Shown: piece after piece, positions 1 through 12,500 of the stretch
Position numbering within the stretch: the first letter of the stretch is position 1
Layout of the letters: the number at the start of each line of letters is the position of its first letter
NCBI RefSeq assembly: GCF_032854445.1
Contig: NC_088295.1
Span: 47,355,385-47,419,384, forward strand
Source: Liolophura sinensis
Taxonomy: Eukaryota > Mollusca > Polyplacophora > Chitonida > Chitonidae
Length of the DNA: 64,000 bases
Direction: 5' to 3'
The notes under the pieces: generated by a model
Database searches by the model: none
Told to the model about the DNA's origin: nothing
What the model saw: the letters and a program-made list of their open reading frames with translations, nothing else
Translations under genes and position numbers: made by a program

Positions 1-1159
1 GTGGAATTACCCAAGGGGGAGCAACAGTATTACCTTGGACAGATTAGACGTATCCACGAACACAGGTACTGCATCTATGTTACTGCATAGATACTAAATA
101 ATCAACTTCAGCTACGATATGAGCATAAAGGACAATATTTCTTTTTCATGTGATAGAAAAACTCCAGTAAAGTTGGAAGAGAATTTTTGGTATAACATTT
201 AGTATTTTCAACATTAATGGAAAATGTTCGTAAGGTGGAGCAGAAATGTGAAAAATTTCCTTCAGAGTTCTTCACCGTATCGTTCTGAATTATATTAGTA
301 TATACGGGTAGAGAGAATTTCCGGACCCCCATAGGGCATAGGATACTGCAAGCGAGTATGAAAAAGGTGTCGTTTTGAACGTTTGTACAAAAGAGTGCAG
401 TGGTGAATACTGGCAGGTGTATTTTTAGTATATCGGTCAATTCAGAAACGTCGTGTAACAACTTGATAAAGAAAGCTGCAGTTGGATAATCTAAACAGAT
501 ATTATTATAACGATTGTCAAAACTAATGAAGGTTAATAATCGGACAACCTGCTTCCAGAATAACGATGAACATATTTCATCGCAAAAGCGAATAAAGTAA
601 AATTGATGGAACCCGGTGAAAAAAAAGTGAAAGGTTTGGTGCAAGGAATATCCAAAGAGTTTGTCATACCAAATTAAAAGATGACGTCAACCAAAAAGAA
701 GTACTAGTACGGTCCATGTGTCCAACATGGCGATTTTATTCAACATGCGGCATATGCAAGCTCTTAACCCGAGTCAAGCAGATTTAAACACAGTTATGTT
801 GAGCTCCAGAGATCCTTCATATTTACTCACCAGATGGTTATACTCATTGTAGAATTTAATAACCTTGGGGTTAAAACACATTATGGAATATGTTTGACAG
901 ACTAGTTTTTGTAGCAATAATATCTGACATTAACTGAAATCGTTATTTCATCGTATTCCATAGATGCTGCAGGCTCAGATATGCACACGTCATATGCTGG
1001 GCCCTTCTGTACATTGCATGATATAGAGGCAAGATGAAAAGACCATGAAAGATATTAAACACGCTCGAGGAAAGTAGTTCGTTTTTTGTTTTGTTATAAT
1101 TTTTTTCAATCCAGTAAATGACTTTAAAGCTGGATTTAAACGAGACCCTTTCTGACCAC
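1..1159. other. No recognisable gene
   Basis: The longest frame (178 codons, minus, 108-644) has no family motif or supporting splice context. Confidence 0.6.
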
Positions 1160-1352
1160 ATGAGGGCCAATGAATTTACTTAAGCAGAGTTAGATAAAAC
1201 ATAATGCAGTGATACTGATTGCAGTTTATTAGACGCCTCAGGTCTAGAAATACTCAGAATGCTGTGTTGTCATCATATTTAACAATAACATCACAACAAT
1301 GCAACGGGACCAGGGCCCGGGGATGCTTAGTCCACCAGAATGTATTCACCGA
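1160..1352 (-). repeat. Dispersed repeat family B copy
   Basis: Shares TTACTTAAGCAGAGTTAGAT, TTTATTAGACGCCTCAG and AATGCTGTGTTGTCATCAT with the 60905 copy in the same orientation. Confidence 0.6.
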
Positions 1353-2799
1353 ATGGAACTTTAAATACACTATTTCAGGCAAAATATATGTGGATGGGAC
1401 GTAACTGATACACTCTGGGTCCCAACAGGCCGTCGTAAAATGAAAATAGAACTATTTTTCTGAACACAATTTAATCGTCTCTCATCTGATATATCCTTCG
1501 TTTTAGCGTTTTCTTTGTATTTAGAAACTTAAATTTTACCATGCAGGCCTAAACAGGGCTGAATTTAGAGGAGGTACGGAAATCAATCTAACATCTCAAT
1601 TGGTACCTGTTTGAATGCTATGTGGTGGGTGCTAGTACTCGAGCCTCAGGCGCCACTGCTTCACCGTCAAGTTGAGACAGACATGAGACAACAACCAGAT
1701 CTGTTCGAAAAGAAAACACATCGCTGTCTAAGCCAAGAGGAATTGTAACCCATGGTAACTAGGCAAATTCATACTCAGTAAACAGCTAGAGTATACACAA
1801 ATCTATAGAAGGAATCTATCTATCTACGAGGAATAGCTTCAAACAATACATTCGATTCCCTTGGAACATATTTGGCGCATTGTCTGCATTTATTGTCTGC
1901 ATATATATATTCCCAGTCGTCTGTCACCGGCCTCCTTAACAAATACCAATTAAGCTCCTTAATATTGACATAACTGCTAGACTTGAATATCCTATCAAGG
2001 GCATAAACTTTCCTGCAACTATGTAATTGGAGTCCGTCTCCACAGAGACAATCCGTCTCAAATCAGCTTATGGGCAGGAATATTAGATAACACATAACAC
2101 CATCACTGTAGGTCCAACAACTGACGACAATCTAGTTCTGTGGTACGGTGAGTTTACAGGCTTCCCATGCTAGCATTTTGTGACCACGACAATTTGCCGC
2201 CAAATGTGTGTACGTGTAGCTCCAAGGTTAACAAGAAAACCGCACTGCCAATTCTAAATGAGTGACGTCTAAGAAATAGCAATTAACATCAAACTGCTGA
2301 ACTTAAATATGAAGAAAAAAATGCGGTTTGTGGTTAGGCATGGTTTCTTATAATCGATTCAGATTTAAGCAAGAATTTAAGAAAGCAGCCTTTCAATTCA
2401 GAAGGGAATTAATTTTCTTGCAATGATCCGTTTAAATTCCACACCTATAAAGTTATAAGATGGTACTATGAAAAAGACAATGTAGATTTAAATATATTTA
2501 TTATTTGTAGTTTTCACGCTTGTTCGCAAGAATATTTCACGATGGCGGACAGCAATATAGTGAGAAGAAACAATGTGCTTCACGGAGGAAGGCAAGAACC
2601 ATGCGTAGCTTGTTGGCAGATCTTACCACGTACGACCAGAGAAGACGCCAGAATGAGGTGGACTTGAACTCACGGCGATCGATTTGTTGAGTGCAATATG
2701 TTCAGAAAAGAGGAGGCTGGCGGTAAGGAGAACAAAAACTATTTGTATACGCACTGCTCGGCACAGCATTTTGAGTAATTCAGTCAAGTAACGTTTAAA
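1353..2799. other. Intergenic, nothing recognised
   Basis: AT-rich sequence; a diverged reversed SINE-like patch near 2540-2690 (GGAGGAAGGCAAGAACC...GGACTTGAACTCACGGCGA) is the only structure seen. Confidence 0.5.
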
Positions 2800-3004
2800 A
2801 TATTGGAATTAACATCAATGCAATTCTTTTTCCTAATTCTGCTTAAGCCATGGTACTAGGAGGCATGTAATTTGGTACTATTTCAGTATTTACATTAACA
2901 CTTAGAATAAAACCCTAACTGCGGTAAATTGACAAATTCACCGGTAACGTGTGATCACTTGCCAGCTATCACACGGTCGTCGCTGCCATGGTTTTACTCA
3001 ATGC
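2800..3004 (+). repeat. Dispersed repeat family B copy
   Basis: Reverse relative to 60905: CTGCTTAAGCCATGGTACTA, AGAATAAAACCCTAACTG, TTGCCAGCTATCACAC and GGTTTTACTC. Confidence 0.6.
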
Positions 3005-3197
3005 GCTGCGACCAACATATTATATTTGTGGGAGTAAAGCGGGGCCCAAGGGAAACCCACAGTCCTCCCTAGGATGCTGGCAGACCTTCGCAAAGGAAGC
3101 CCGCATGGACTGAACTCATAGCGACCGCATTGGTGAGAGGTTCCTGGGTCATTGCTCCGTGCTGGCGCCCTAAACACCTGGGCCACGGAGGCCCCAG
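3005..3197 (-). mobile_element. SINE copy, tail lost
   Basis: Complement carries the head (GGGCCTCCGTGGCCCAGGTG) and the GGGTTTCCCTTGGGCCC body. The tail beyond 3005 is replaced by the other dispersed repeat. Confidence 0.75.
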
Positions 3198-3454
3198 GTA
3201 ATAAAGAAGAGGATAGCTGTTTATGATCATATAGTAATGCGCATATGAAACAATTATAGGATCTGCAAGTTTACTAACAACCATGATGTATCAAAGTGAC
3301 ATCTGGTATCCTGTATGATTTGTTGAACTAACGACCCTTTGACTACTCACCTTCATTTATTGTTGGAATATGAACATGATTACCTTTCGGCCTGGACAGA
3401 GTACGTTAAAGTGAAAACAATGATTATTATTTGATTTAAAGACTTTATTTTGTT

Positions 3455-3612
3455 TAGTTTATTGGTGTTTCTATTCTACACTGTAGAATATTTCACCTAT
3501 ACGCTGTGGGCAGCATGGTGGTGGACATAGCCAGGCAAAGCCATCTGGAAGACGTTCCCACGTATCCCATCAGAGAGGACCGCACAGCACCCGCAATAGT
3601 GAGACGCTTTTG
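3455..3612 (-). mobile_element. SINE copy, head truncated
   Basis: Tail and body in reverse orientation, ending abruptly where the large inverted repeat begins at 3611. Confidence 0.65.
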
Positions 3613-5863
3613 GAATCAACACGGATTTTAATGACAAGTAACTTTATGAACTTACCGAAAAATACTGCCTCGAATAGATGCCAAGCTAAATGTGTATAGC
3701 GCACGAACCTGTAGAAAACCTCTTGACATTACTATACACCAGTGGCATTTGTTAGTGGGCAATAAAGAAGACAGTCGATCAAATAAATAGTGGTGAGGGT
3801 GAATGTAATATAGAGCGTCGAAATTCATCTTAAAGGCCTAACAGCGAACCGATAATGGTGTACTTGTCAGTGTTAATGTGTTGTTTACATATTGGCCTAA
3901 TACATAAGTCATTATGTGAGCACGTTGGTATTAGTGCCTAGAATTCAGTCACAGTTCTGCTTTGTGACATGTGGCAATGGTTGTCTTAGAAATGGGTCTT
4001 GATCTATTGAAATGTCAAATATAACACTATAGATATAAATTCTTATATTACGTCTTTCTTTCAATTTATTGATTCGGTACAAGCACTCTAACTAGCACGT
4101 CTTCAGAAAGAAATTATATACCTCATACTGGATTATGAGACATCAAGAAGAATGGGAACTATGAGAGAAGGTTTGACATAATTTGCACAATGTCCTCTCT
4201 CACTGGTTAGAAGATAACGTTTGACCAAATATCAAGCATGGTTGTCACTTTTGTAAGTGACCTTAGTAGTCGATGCATGAAGCGAACATTAGCGATAAAG
4301 CGTCTCTTTAGCTTTACAACTGAGCCTTTTCACTTTATTTCAAGTTCTCTACGTAGGTAAATATAGAAATACGTCACGTTTCCGACATGCGTTGCGCACA
4401 TCGCTTTACCAAGGATATTAACATGAAGATTAGAATGAAAAATTTGACATGTAGGATTTGTTTACTTGTGTCCTACGTTGGAAGATAATTAACATATTCT
4501 GAACGATAATTTGAATATATGTTTTGTCTTTCTTCTTTACTCTGGGCGACTCCGTGGTCGACGTGATTAGCACGCCAGCGCGGACCAATAACTCAAGAGC
4601 CTCTCACCAATGCTGTGAGTTCAAGTCCAGCTCATGCTGGCTTCCCCTCCGCCGGTACATGGGAAGGCCTTACAGCAACCTGCGGATGATCGCGGGTTTC
4701 TCCCGGATTTTGACCTGTTTCCTCCCACCATAATGCTGGCCGTCATCGTATAAGTGGAATATTCGCGAGTACACCGTAAAACACCTATGAAATGAATAAT
4801 TAAAATAAATAATCAATAAATAAATAAGCTCTTTAATCCGAGAACTGAACTTTGTAGGTTGCAGAGAATATACTTATAATACATTGCAATATCACTAAGT
4901 ATGCTTCGAACATTGTTTTGTTAAATTAGTCCCATTTGAATGGCTTTTTAATCTGATTTAGGTTTTGTCATGTTCTGCGATTCGGGTGCATAATGTGAGA
5001 CCTCAGTGTTTCTTCCTGACCGGATCTTTGAGGCATTACGTTTTTACGAAATGCCAGCTGACAATTTGGCACGTTGTTACTGTATTTAGATGGTATACAT
5101 CCACCCTTTCAGACAGCTGATTTATTGATTTTTCTTTTAGGAATGGGATTTGATAAACTGATAAATGATTCATATTTTCCCGAGGAAATACTGATCATGC
5201 GAGTCGGAAATACTTAACATGATTTTCGATAAAGTGAATGATAAACCCAACTTCGACAGTATTACTGCCATATTGTAGTGAAGTACTCTTTAGAAGGTGC
5301 TATTTTTGCTTCAAATACCAAGGTTTACCGTAACCAAGGTGTAGCATGAACAGGGTGGTTTTAAACTAAAACTAGACAAGTTATTGTTTGTATCATTAGT
5401 TTCAATACATTGAAGGAAAGACGTAATATAAGAATTTATATCTATAGTGTTATATTTGACATTTCAATAGATCAAGACCCATTTCTAAGACAACCATTGC
5501 TACATGTCACAAAGCAGAACTGTGACTGAATTCTAGGCACTAATACCAACGTGCTCACATAATGACTTATGTATTAGGCCAATATGTAAACAACACATTA
5601 ACACTGACAAGTACACCATTATCGGTTCGCTGTTAGGCCTTTAAGATGAATGACGACGCTCTATATTACATTCACCCTCACCACCATTTATTTGATCGAC
5701 TGTCTCCTTTATTGCCCACTAACAAATGCCACCGGTGTATAGTAATGTCAAGAGGTTTTCTACAGGTTCGTGCGCTATACACATTTAGCTTGGCATCTAT
5801 TCGAGGCAGTATTTTTCGGTAAGTTCATAAAGTTACTTGTCATTAAAATCCGTGTGGATTCGA
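3611..5863. repeat. Large inverted repeat: 462-bp arms around a 1.33-kb spacer
   Basis: Arms 3611-4072 and 5402-5863 are reverse complements of equal length with only a few differences. The outer ends read TGGAATCAACACGG and the matching complement. The spacer holds a SINE and no gene. It could be a long-TIR (foldback-type) element or an inverted duplication. No convincing target duplication was found. Confidence 0.9.
4545..4830 (+). mobile_element. SINE copy in the inverted-repeat spacer
   Basis: Head CGACTCCGTGGTCGACGTG, body, CACCATAATGCTGGCC and an AATAAATAAA tail, all present with scattered changes. Confidence 0.85.
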
Positions 5864-5869
5864 TTTCCA

Positions 5870-6228
5870 TTGTTTACAAACATTGTCCACATTAGGTACT
5901 TTAATTGTGTGAACTTCTGACGTTCCTACTAGGTGGTACACCTGGGTAAATAAGACAAAAGGTACATCAACATGAAGACGGCGTTATCATTGTGAGGCGC
6001 ATGGAAGTGGACCCAGAAATTGCATAGCCTGTAGAATGATGGCGTGTCCGGACATTGTATTGTGATGAGAATGAAAATGGCTTGTTCGAGTCTGGATATT
6101 AGAGAGAAAAACAAAACAAATATGACTAAGGAAATGTAAAAAATGTTGATACAAAGTGAACTAATAGAGGTGTGCAAATAGAAGCTGGTGATGCGCGATA
6201 TCTATTTTATTCAGCTATTTTTTCATAG
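5870..6228. other. Intergenic, nothing recognised
   Basis: An 82-codon minus frame without motif. Confidence 0.5.
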
Positions 6229-6465
6229 TTGAATTGTTTAGCTTTTATATCAAAGGCAGTGATAGAGAAAGGCCAATGCACCGTCAACACTGTTCACACT
6301 ATTCAATTGCATCAGTCCGCTTTTATCCCGTCCAAAACACCGCCCTGTTATTTTGTCACGCAAACACGCTACTTTTCCAATTTATTTAGCTGTCTTTTGG
6401 TGAATTGTTTAGCCTTTACACCAAAGGCAGTGACAGAGAAAGGCCAATTCACTGTCGACAATAAA
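6229..6465. repeat. About 60-bp direct duplication, 171 bp apart
   Basis: GAATTGTTTAGCTTTTATA...GAGAAAGGCCAATGCACCGTC at 6229 recurs at 6400 with few changes, just upstream of the retroelement-like frame. Confidence 0.8.
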
Positions 6466-6568
6466 AGAAAATCTAAACGGGCTATTTGCCTGCGAATAAT
6501 AGGGTTGCCTGAGAGTTAAACGATAACACCAGGTTCTTTCATATTAGAGGAGAGATGCTGGCGCTTTA

Positions 6569-7003
6569 ATGCAAGTTCACCCTCAGCGAAACTGCAGTGT
6601 AGTGGGGCATGAGGAGATAAATAAGATTCATGGAAAGTGGTGTGAAGGCAATTCATATATAGCAAAGGCTGTGAAAAGATACATATCTACCTTCGCTCAA
6701 TTTAAAAGAAACGACTCTCCAGATGGTACATCTTATCTGCACCTACATGTATATTTGTACGAAGACCAAAACGGTTTCCTCTCTGGCAGACTTTACGGCA
6801 AGAGGGATAATATTAATTTTGATATTGTAAATTATTCTAACTGTAACTGCAATATGGCATCTACATATGTAGCAGTTGTTTTCTTTACTTTATGTTACGA
6901 ATTCAAACAGTGTGACAAGTCATTACTACAAAAACTAATTTGTCAAGATTATTCCATCAAAAGCCTTCTCTCGAAGTTTCTAAGGATTTACAACAGAGAA
7001 TAA
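6569..7003 (+). mobile_element. Retroelement-like ORF remnant
   Basis: A 144-codon frame whose second half, LYGKRDNINFDIVNYSNCNC then LLQKLICQDYSIKSLLSKFL and RIYNR, resembles the (Y)DKRDxFNFxIVNFP...QGY...L..KFYRR tail that follows reverse transcriptase in some invertebrate retroelement ORFs. The upstream catalytic part is absent. Assignment from recalled motif shape only. Confidence 0.45.
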
Positions 7004-7009
7004 TGAGGA

Positions 7010-9397
7010 CAATTCTCGTGTAAGTAAATATGGACAGAGTGTTCAGAATCTCTGGTACTCTGCTTCATGATCTGTCTAATTCCGCTTAACCCGGGGCTAC
7101 GGTTGAATCAGATAGTCACACTGGATGAAGCACAATTGAGATACAAATATTGTTATCGCACCTTTTGGTAGCATCGTTCACGTTTTGAATATTGATTTCA
7201 TCCAACGTTCAAGCTGACTGCTGTGATGGTTTGTGTTAAACGTAAGGGATTGGCCTTGCCATTATTGACCTGGGACGCCCGTTCTTGTTGACAACTAGTG
7301 TACGATTGTCTGTTTCCACGCATAGATTCTAGCAAACCAAAAGGCCGGATTTCAACGGTTACATGTATGTGTGACCTTTGCCAACTATCGCATTGTCTCC
7401 GCTACGCTGCTTTTTGCTCTCCATGCCGTGGTCTTTTATCTGGATATTAATAATGAAAGAACACTGCACAGCCTTGGCAACAACTGAGGTTATACTGATC
7501 CTTTTCAGTTTGTCCGACACTACACATGCAGTGTAGCATGTGTCTTGTCATTGCCTATATTGCCTCTGCATGTATTTACAACATCTTTTCATCTTAAGTG
7601 AGACACCACCAATGCAATCGTTGTCAGTCAAGCTCACAACTTCCTCTCCAGTCGTACGTGAAAGGTTGGCAGCAACCTGCGGATAGCTGTGGGTTTACCC
7701 CAGGCTCTTCCCGGTTTTCTCCAACCATAATACCAGCCGCCGTCGTCTATGTGAAAATAAGCGAAGACATGAATTGACACCTCTCTTCCCAAACATTATA
7801 ATTTGGTGATCAATTGAGAGAAGTTAAAATTGACACCAGTTGTTTAATTTGATCATCTTTTGATGAACACTGGAGGATAAACATGGATTGGAAAGAAAAC
7901 ATTTGAGACAGAATGATTTCTTAATATGTATGCTGGCTTATTCTGCAATACATTTGATTTTAAGATCGGTATGCACACCTTATGGTTGATATTTCATCAA
8001 TAAAACAAATCCCATGGACATTTTACTGAGGACAATATCTTCGGGATTTCGCTTATATATATTAAATGGCTATTGCAATTGGCCAGCATCTATTATCCAT
8101 AGGGAATTTCACACCTGTTGTGATTATAAAAAATACATGTATTACGCCGCCATTTGGAAGTGAACCAAAAGTAATAAAATCCAGCATTTGTCTTTGTACA
8201 GGTAAGCCGTCGTTTTTTTCATGTTTTTGAAAACGGTTGCACAGGCAACCTATAAATATCTATTAATTTAGTCTCAATGAAATCTGAAAAAAATGCAGCA
8301 GAAGTCGTACTTTTGTTTTTGTTAGTGTAACAAATAAACATCAAATTCAACGTCATGGTAGTAAAACAACAGTTCAGATTGTTTGATTTTTTAACATCCA
8401 GCCTCGTTATTAAAAACAATTTGTGTTTGGCTGGCACTGGACATACAGATGACAGAAGAGTTGAGAAATTTTCAGTTTAACTCCGAAAAAAGTCATATGT
8501 GCGCCACGCAACTCAGTTCTGCATTATACAGACACAGATACAGGTTACTTGTAGGAAGACATGTATTTAGTAAGGTATATACATACAGTGTATTCATCCG
8601 GGTACCAACGTACCCTTTGTCAATGCATTAGACTTCTTTTGTGTCAACTCAACAAAAAGAGTGGAAACTCACACTTAAATCTGTCCCTGGGTTTGTGAGC
8701 AAATTTTAAAGCATTGTTAACATTAGTTTCCGGGTGTTCTATTTCTCAAAGCCATCAACCCCATAAAGACGTAGTTAGAAAATGGGAATCTTTCACCGTC
8801 CAAACAATTCAGGACTATAAACTATATCTATTGCTCAGTCCTGCCTTTGCGATGACATTTGATGAGCAAAAAAAAAGAAAATAAAGTATTACTCGTGTAT
8901 AATAACAGGAATATGGTCAATTCAACAGGGACCCAAGACGCAATCGCGCTGGGTAAAGGTACCCTTTAGACCAAGCGAACAGGAAAACTGCTCCAACGAA
9001 TTGGAGACAAAAAGAAGACTAAGAAATTATACATAACAAAATAAAGAAATGAAAGAGATTGCTACTGATGCTTCACTTTTTAAACATACCATCCGAATAA
9101 TTCATGAAAGTCGCATTGCAGTTAATACATTCAAATCTCAATCGATAACGGCTTATAACTTGCTCAGTAAACGGTCGTGAAGTAACGGAAAAACACGTGA
9201 CTGAAAGGACTTTTGAGGCTCTTTCCTGACGCCCTATCAGATAACTGAGGAACTCATGTTAACCCATAATTAAATTACATTCTTGAACATCAAAGTTTTG
9301 TTATTTTATATCATTGCACGACTTAACTGAAATAATAGCAGACCTAAACATATTTTTAGCTGACTAAAATTATTTTTGCATTTCAGATTTTCCATTT
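7010..9397. other. Intergenic, 3' side of NOX
   Basis: Apart from the SINE at 7600 no gene is seen; the NOX 3'UTR should occupy its right end. Confidence 0.5.
7600..7775 (+). mobile_element. Partial diverged SINE
   Basis: Body only: CCTCTCCAGTCGTACGTG, GCAACCTGCGGATAG and CCAGCCGCCGTCGTC recognisable; tail decayed. Confidence 0.7.
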
Positions 9398-9515
9398 TCA
9401 GTAGGATTCGTGGTAGAAAAAGAATCTGTTTGGCTGTGAACTGAGCTCGTGGCACCAGTACTTGACATCGGTCACCAGACCACGAGGGCCGCAGCAAAAT
9501 ACCCCTGTGTCGAAC
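9398..9515 (-). CDS. NOX: NOX exon 17 (C-terminus and stop)
   Basis: Residues 526-564 and TGA. FDTGVFCCGPRGLVTDVKYW contains the CGP motif, and the end NRFFFYHESY corresponds to RFxFxKENF of NOX2, with Tyr replacing the terminal FAD-stacking Phe. Acceptor CCTACAG|GTT. No clear AATAAA was identified in the sequence just downstream. Confidence 0.93.
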
Positions 9516-12500
9516 CTGTAGGGATACAAACAACATAGCTAACTGAGATAAATTGAGGGTAATATTGGATTAACTCCCTTTTTTTATTCACAGTCTATTT
9601 AGGCACGCCATGTAAACATCGTCAGAAATGTATAATGTGAAAATGATGTCAATGTTCGGAGTTACACTCATTTTATTCTGAGCAACTTTGATCTTTGGTT
9701 GTAGTTCATTTTGAGTTACCTGATAAAATAACCTTTATAGTGTGTTTATGTATCTATTTGATTTGAGTTTTTACGCCGTAACCAAGAACTGGTTCAACAC
9801 AAACCCTCAAACAACTAAGTATACACAGTAAGAAATTGTACCCGATACATGGAAATTTCCAATGACGTCAGAAAGTGGTGTCCTAATCGTATAACATGCT
9901 TCTTTACAAGTTGTTGTTGGTCAAAAATATGCATCTCTGTTTAGCTGAGGTTGCACTTGTTCGTATGTGGAACTTACGAAGCCATATTGTTGCATTGGTT
10001 AAAGAATACAGGTATCGGTATGAGTAGGATTAGTCGCCAAATCAACGCCTGCAGTAAATTTATAGTCATCTAGATGGTAATAAGACAGATTTTAAAGAAA
10101 TATACTTCATACTGCAAATCCAAAAAACGGCTTTGGTAATGCTGTTTTGTTTAATACGGTAGGGACCTCCGTGGCTCAGTGGGTTAGCGCGCTAGCGCAG
10201 CGCAATGACCCAGGAGTCTTTCACCAATGCGGTCGCTGTGAGTTCAAGTCCAGTTCATGCTGGCTTCCTCTCCGGCCGAAAGTGGGAAGGTCTGCCAGCA
10301 ACCTGCGGATGGTCGTGGGTTTCCCCCGGGCTCTGCCTGGTTTCCACCCACCATAATGCTGGCCGCCGTCGTGTAAGTGAAATACTCTTGAGTACGGCGT
10401 AAAACACCAATCAAATAAATAATAAATAAATTTAATACGGTAACTGATATGTATATTATCTGCAGAATTTAAGGTGTCCCCAAGTTTACTGGTCGGGTGA
10501 GCCGTGAACCAAAATGGTCCTTCTCGTCAACAACCTCACAACCAATTTCCAAAACAATGTTCAGCACGAATCACCAAAGGTCTAAGTATGTAAAGTAAGA
10601 AACTACTGCGAAAAAAGGATGCTAGGAGAAATATTCAACAGTTTTCAGTGTTGGTCTCAAGGCGAATGAATTAAATCAATATCCGAATTGTTTAGCGTAA
10701 AAGTTAGTTCATAAGTTGTGTGTAATTAACGTGTGAGTTGCGTTTTTGATTGCAACTGCTCACATAATCAACACGACGAATATGCAGCACCAGGTTAACC
10801 GCACTTAGACACTTTTGTGTGCAGGATATCCTTGATACCCCGTCCACATTGACTTCCAAGAGAGCTATACTCATTGTACGTATTTAAGAGCCTTAGTGGA
10901 AGCGTTTGACGGAATATCTTTGACACACTAGGTTTTGCGTTGACAACTTGTGATGTTGACTGGATTCGCTACACAACAGACATGATGTAACAAATGATAA
11001 AGGACTTGATACCAACCTTGGTACTAATTGGGCCTGAAGATCAGAGTAAACGAACCCTATCGTGAGTGTAATGGATTAGCCCGTTAATGTACTACTGTGT
11101 GTGAAATTTTCGAATTTTCCAATGTTTGCCTCATTAGATGGTGTTTGTGAAAGTCTGAGATTCATTTCACCAGTAGATCGCAGTAAAATGCTCTCAACAT
11201 TATTTTAAATGAAATCCTCGTTCAGGTATCTGAGATGCGTCCAATCTGCTGAGTTGACAAATAATCAGGACACGAATTTCTCGTTATATGGTAATCGATT
11301 TGCATCAAGTGTGCAAAAATTACAACATTTCCCTCCTTGGAGGTTGCGTAATGTACACAAAGTTTGACATTGATTGGACCAGCAGATGTGATTACAGTGA
11401 TCGTTAACGAAAAGGTTTTGTGGTTAGATGGACCGACGGGAATGATTGTTTACCTAGTGTTTAACCCATCATGAAATATTCCTATCTTTAACGATTGGTG
11501 CTTTAGGCCGTACTCAAGAATATTTACTTAAACGACCGTGGCAAGCGTCATGCATGACGGGAGGAAACCGGACAGTGTCCGGGGGAAACCGACGACTATG
11601 CGCAGGTTGCTTCACTCGTACGACTGGAGAGGAAGGCAGCACATGCTAGACTTGAACTAATAGCAACCATATGGGTAACTAAGATGCCAACGATGACAGA
11701 GTCATCATGTTGTGCTAGCACGCTAACCACTCGGCTACGAAGTCCCCTGCAACAATTTCTAATTACTAGTGAACATCTTTGTCCAGCCATTTGCTTATTA
11801 GGCTTTATTGCTAGGGTAATTCTGATTGTTACTGTAGAAGATACAAGTAGCATGACGCAAAAACCATCTTCTTTGAGCTCCCTTTATCTCTGTATACTAA
11901 CCTTTTATGTATAGTTTTCATATGTGAAAAAATATCCTTCCAATTTGGACGCCCGTGGCATAAACGCTTTTTGACGAAGTCGTTTTGATGCCTTGTCTGT
12001 AATAAGAAACGATTAGAATAATGCAAGAACGTCAAAGCCAACAAGGGCAAACTGAAACTTAACTAATTCTGCATTGCGATGCATGTCTATAGAATTCGTC
12101 TGATGGAACAACACGCAAATCAGTCGAAAAATATTTGAAAAGAATGGTTGTGGCATTTGAGCTAACCTAATCTGGCTTGAAATTAATGTCTCTGGCCACT
12201 GAAGACATTCGTTAAGAGCTACAGACAAATTAAAGACCTTAAATGTTTGAAACATTTCCAGTAAATTGCATGCAGCCGTTTTTAGCTTACTAGGTTACTT
12301 ATTCAATACTTTCATGTCACTCTCAAGAATGTTCGAACTCTCATTCGAATACGGCCAGGTTTAAGGGTGGAGCTAGGAAGGCAACAAAACATAACAAGCC
12401 GATCGACCCGTTCATGACACCAAGGCACCCAGAACACCCAGATGACCCAGGAAGGGTATCTTGAATATTCTCTCTCCTAGAATCGGATCAAACCCATGTC

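Noticed and set aside
108-644. 178-codon minus-strand frame
   Set aside because: No motif, no splice-linked neighbours and composition like the surrounding DNA; too little to call a gene.
10147-10402. Small frames such as those over SINE copies (also at 4524, 23939, 61109)
   Set aside because: The same peptide-like strings recur wherever the SINE occurs; they come from the repeat.
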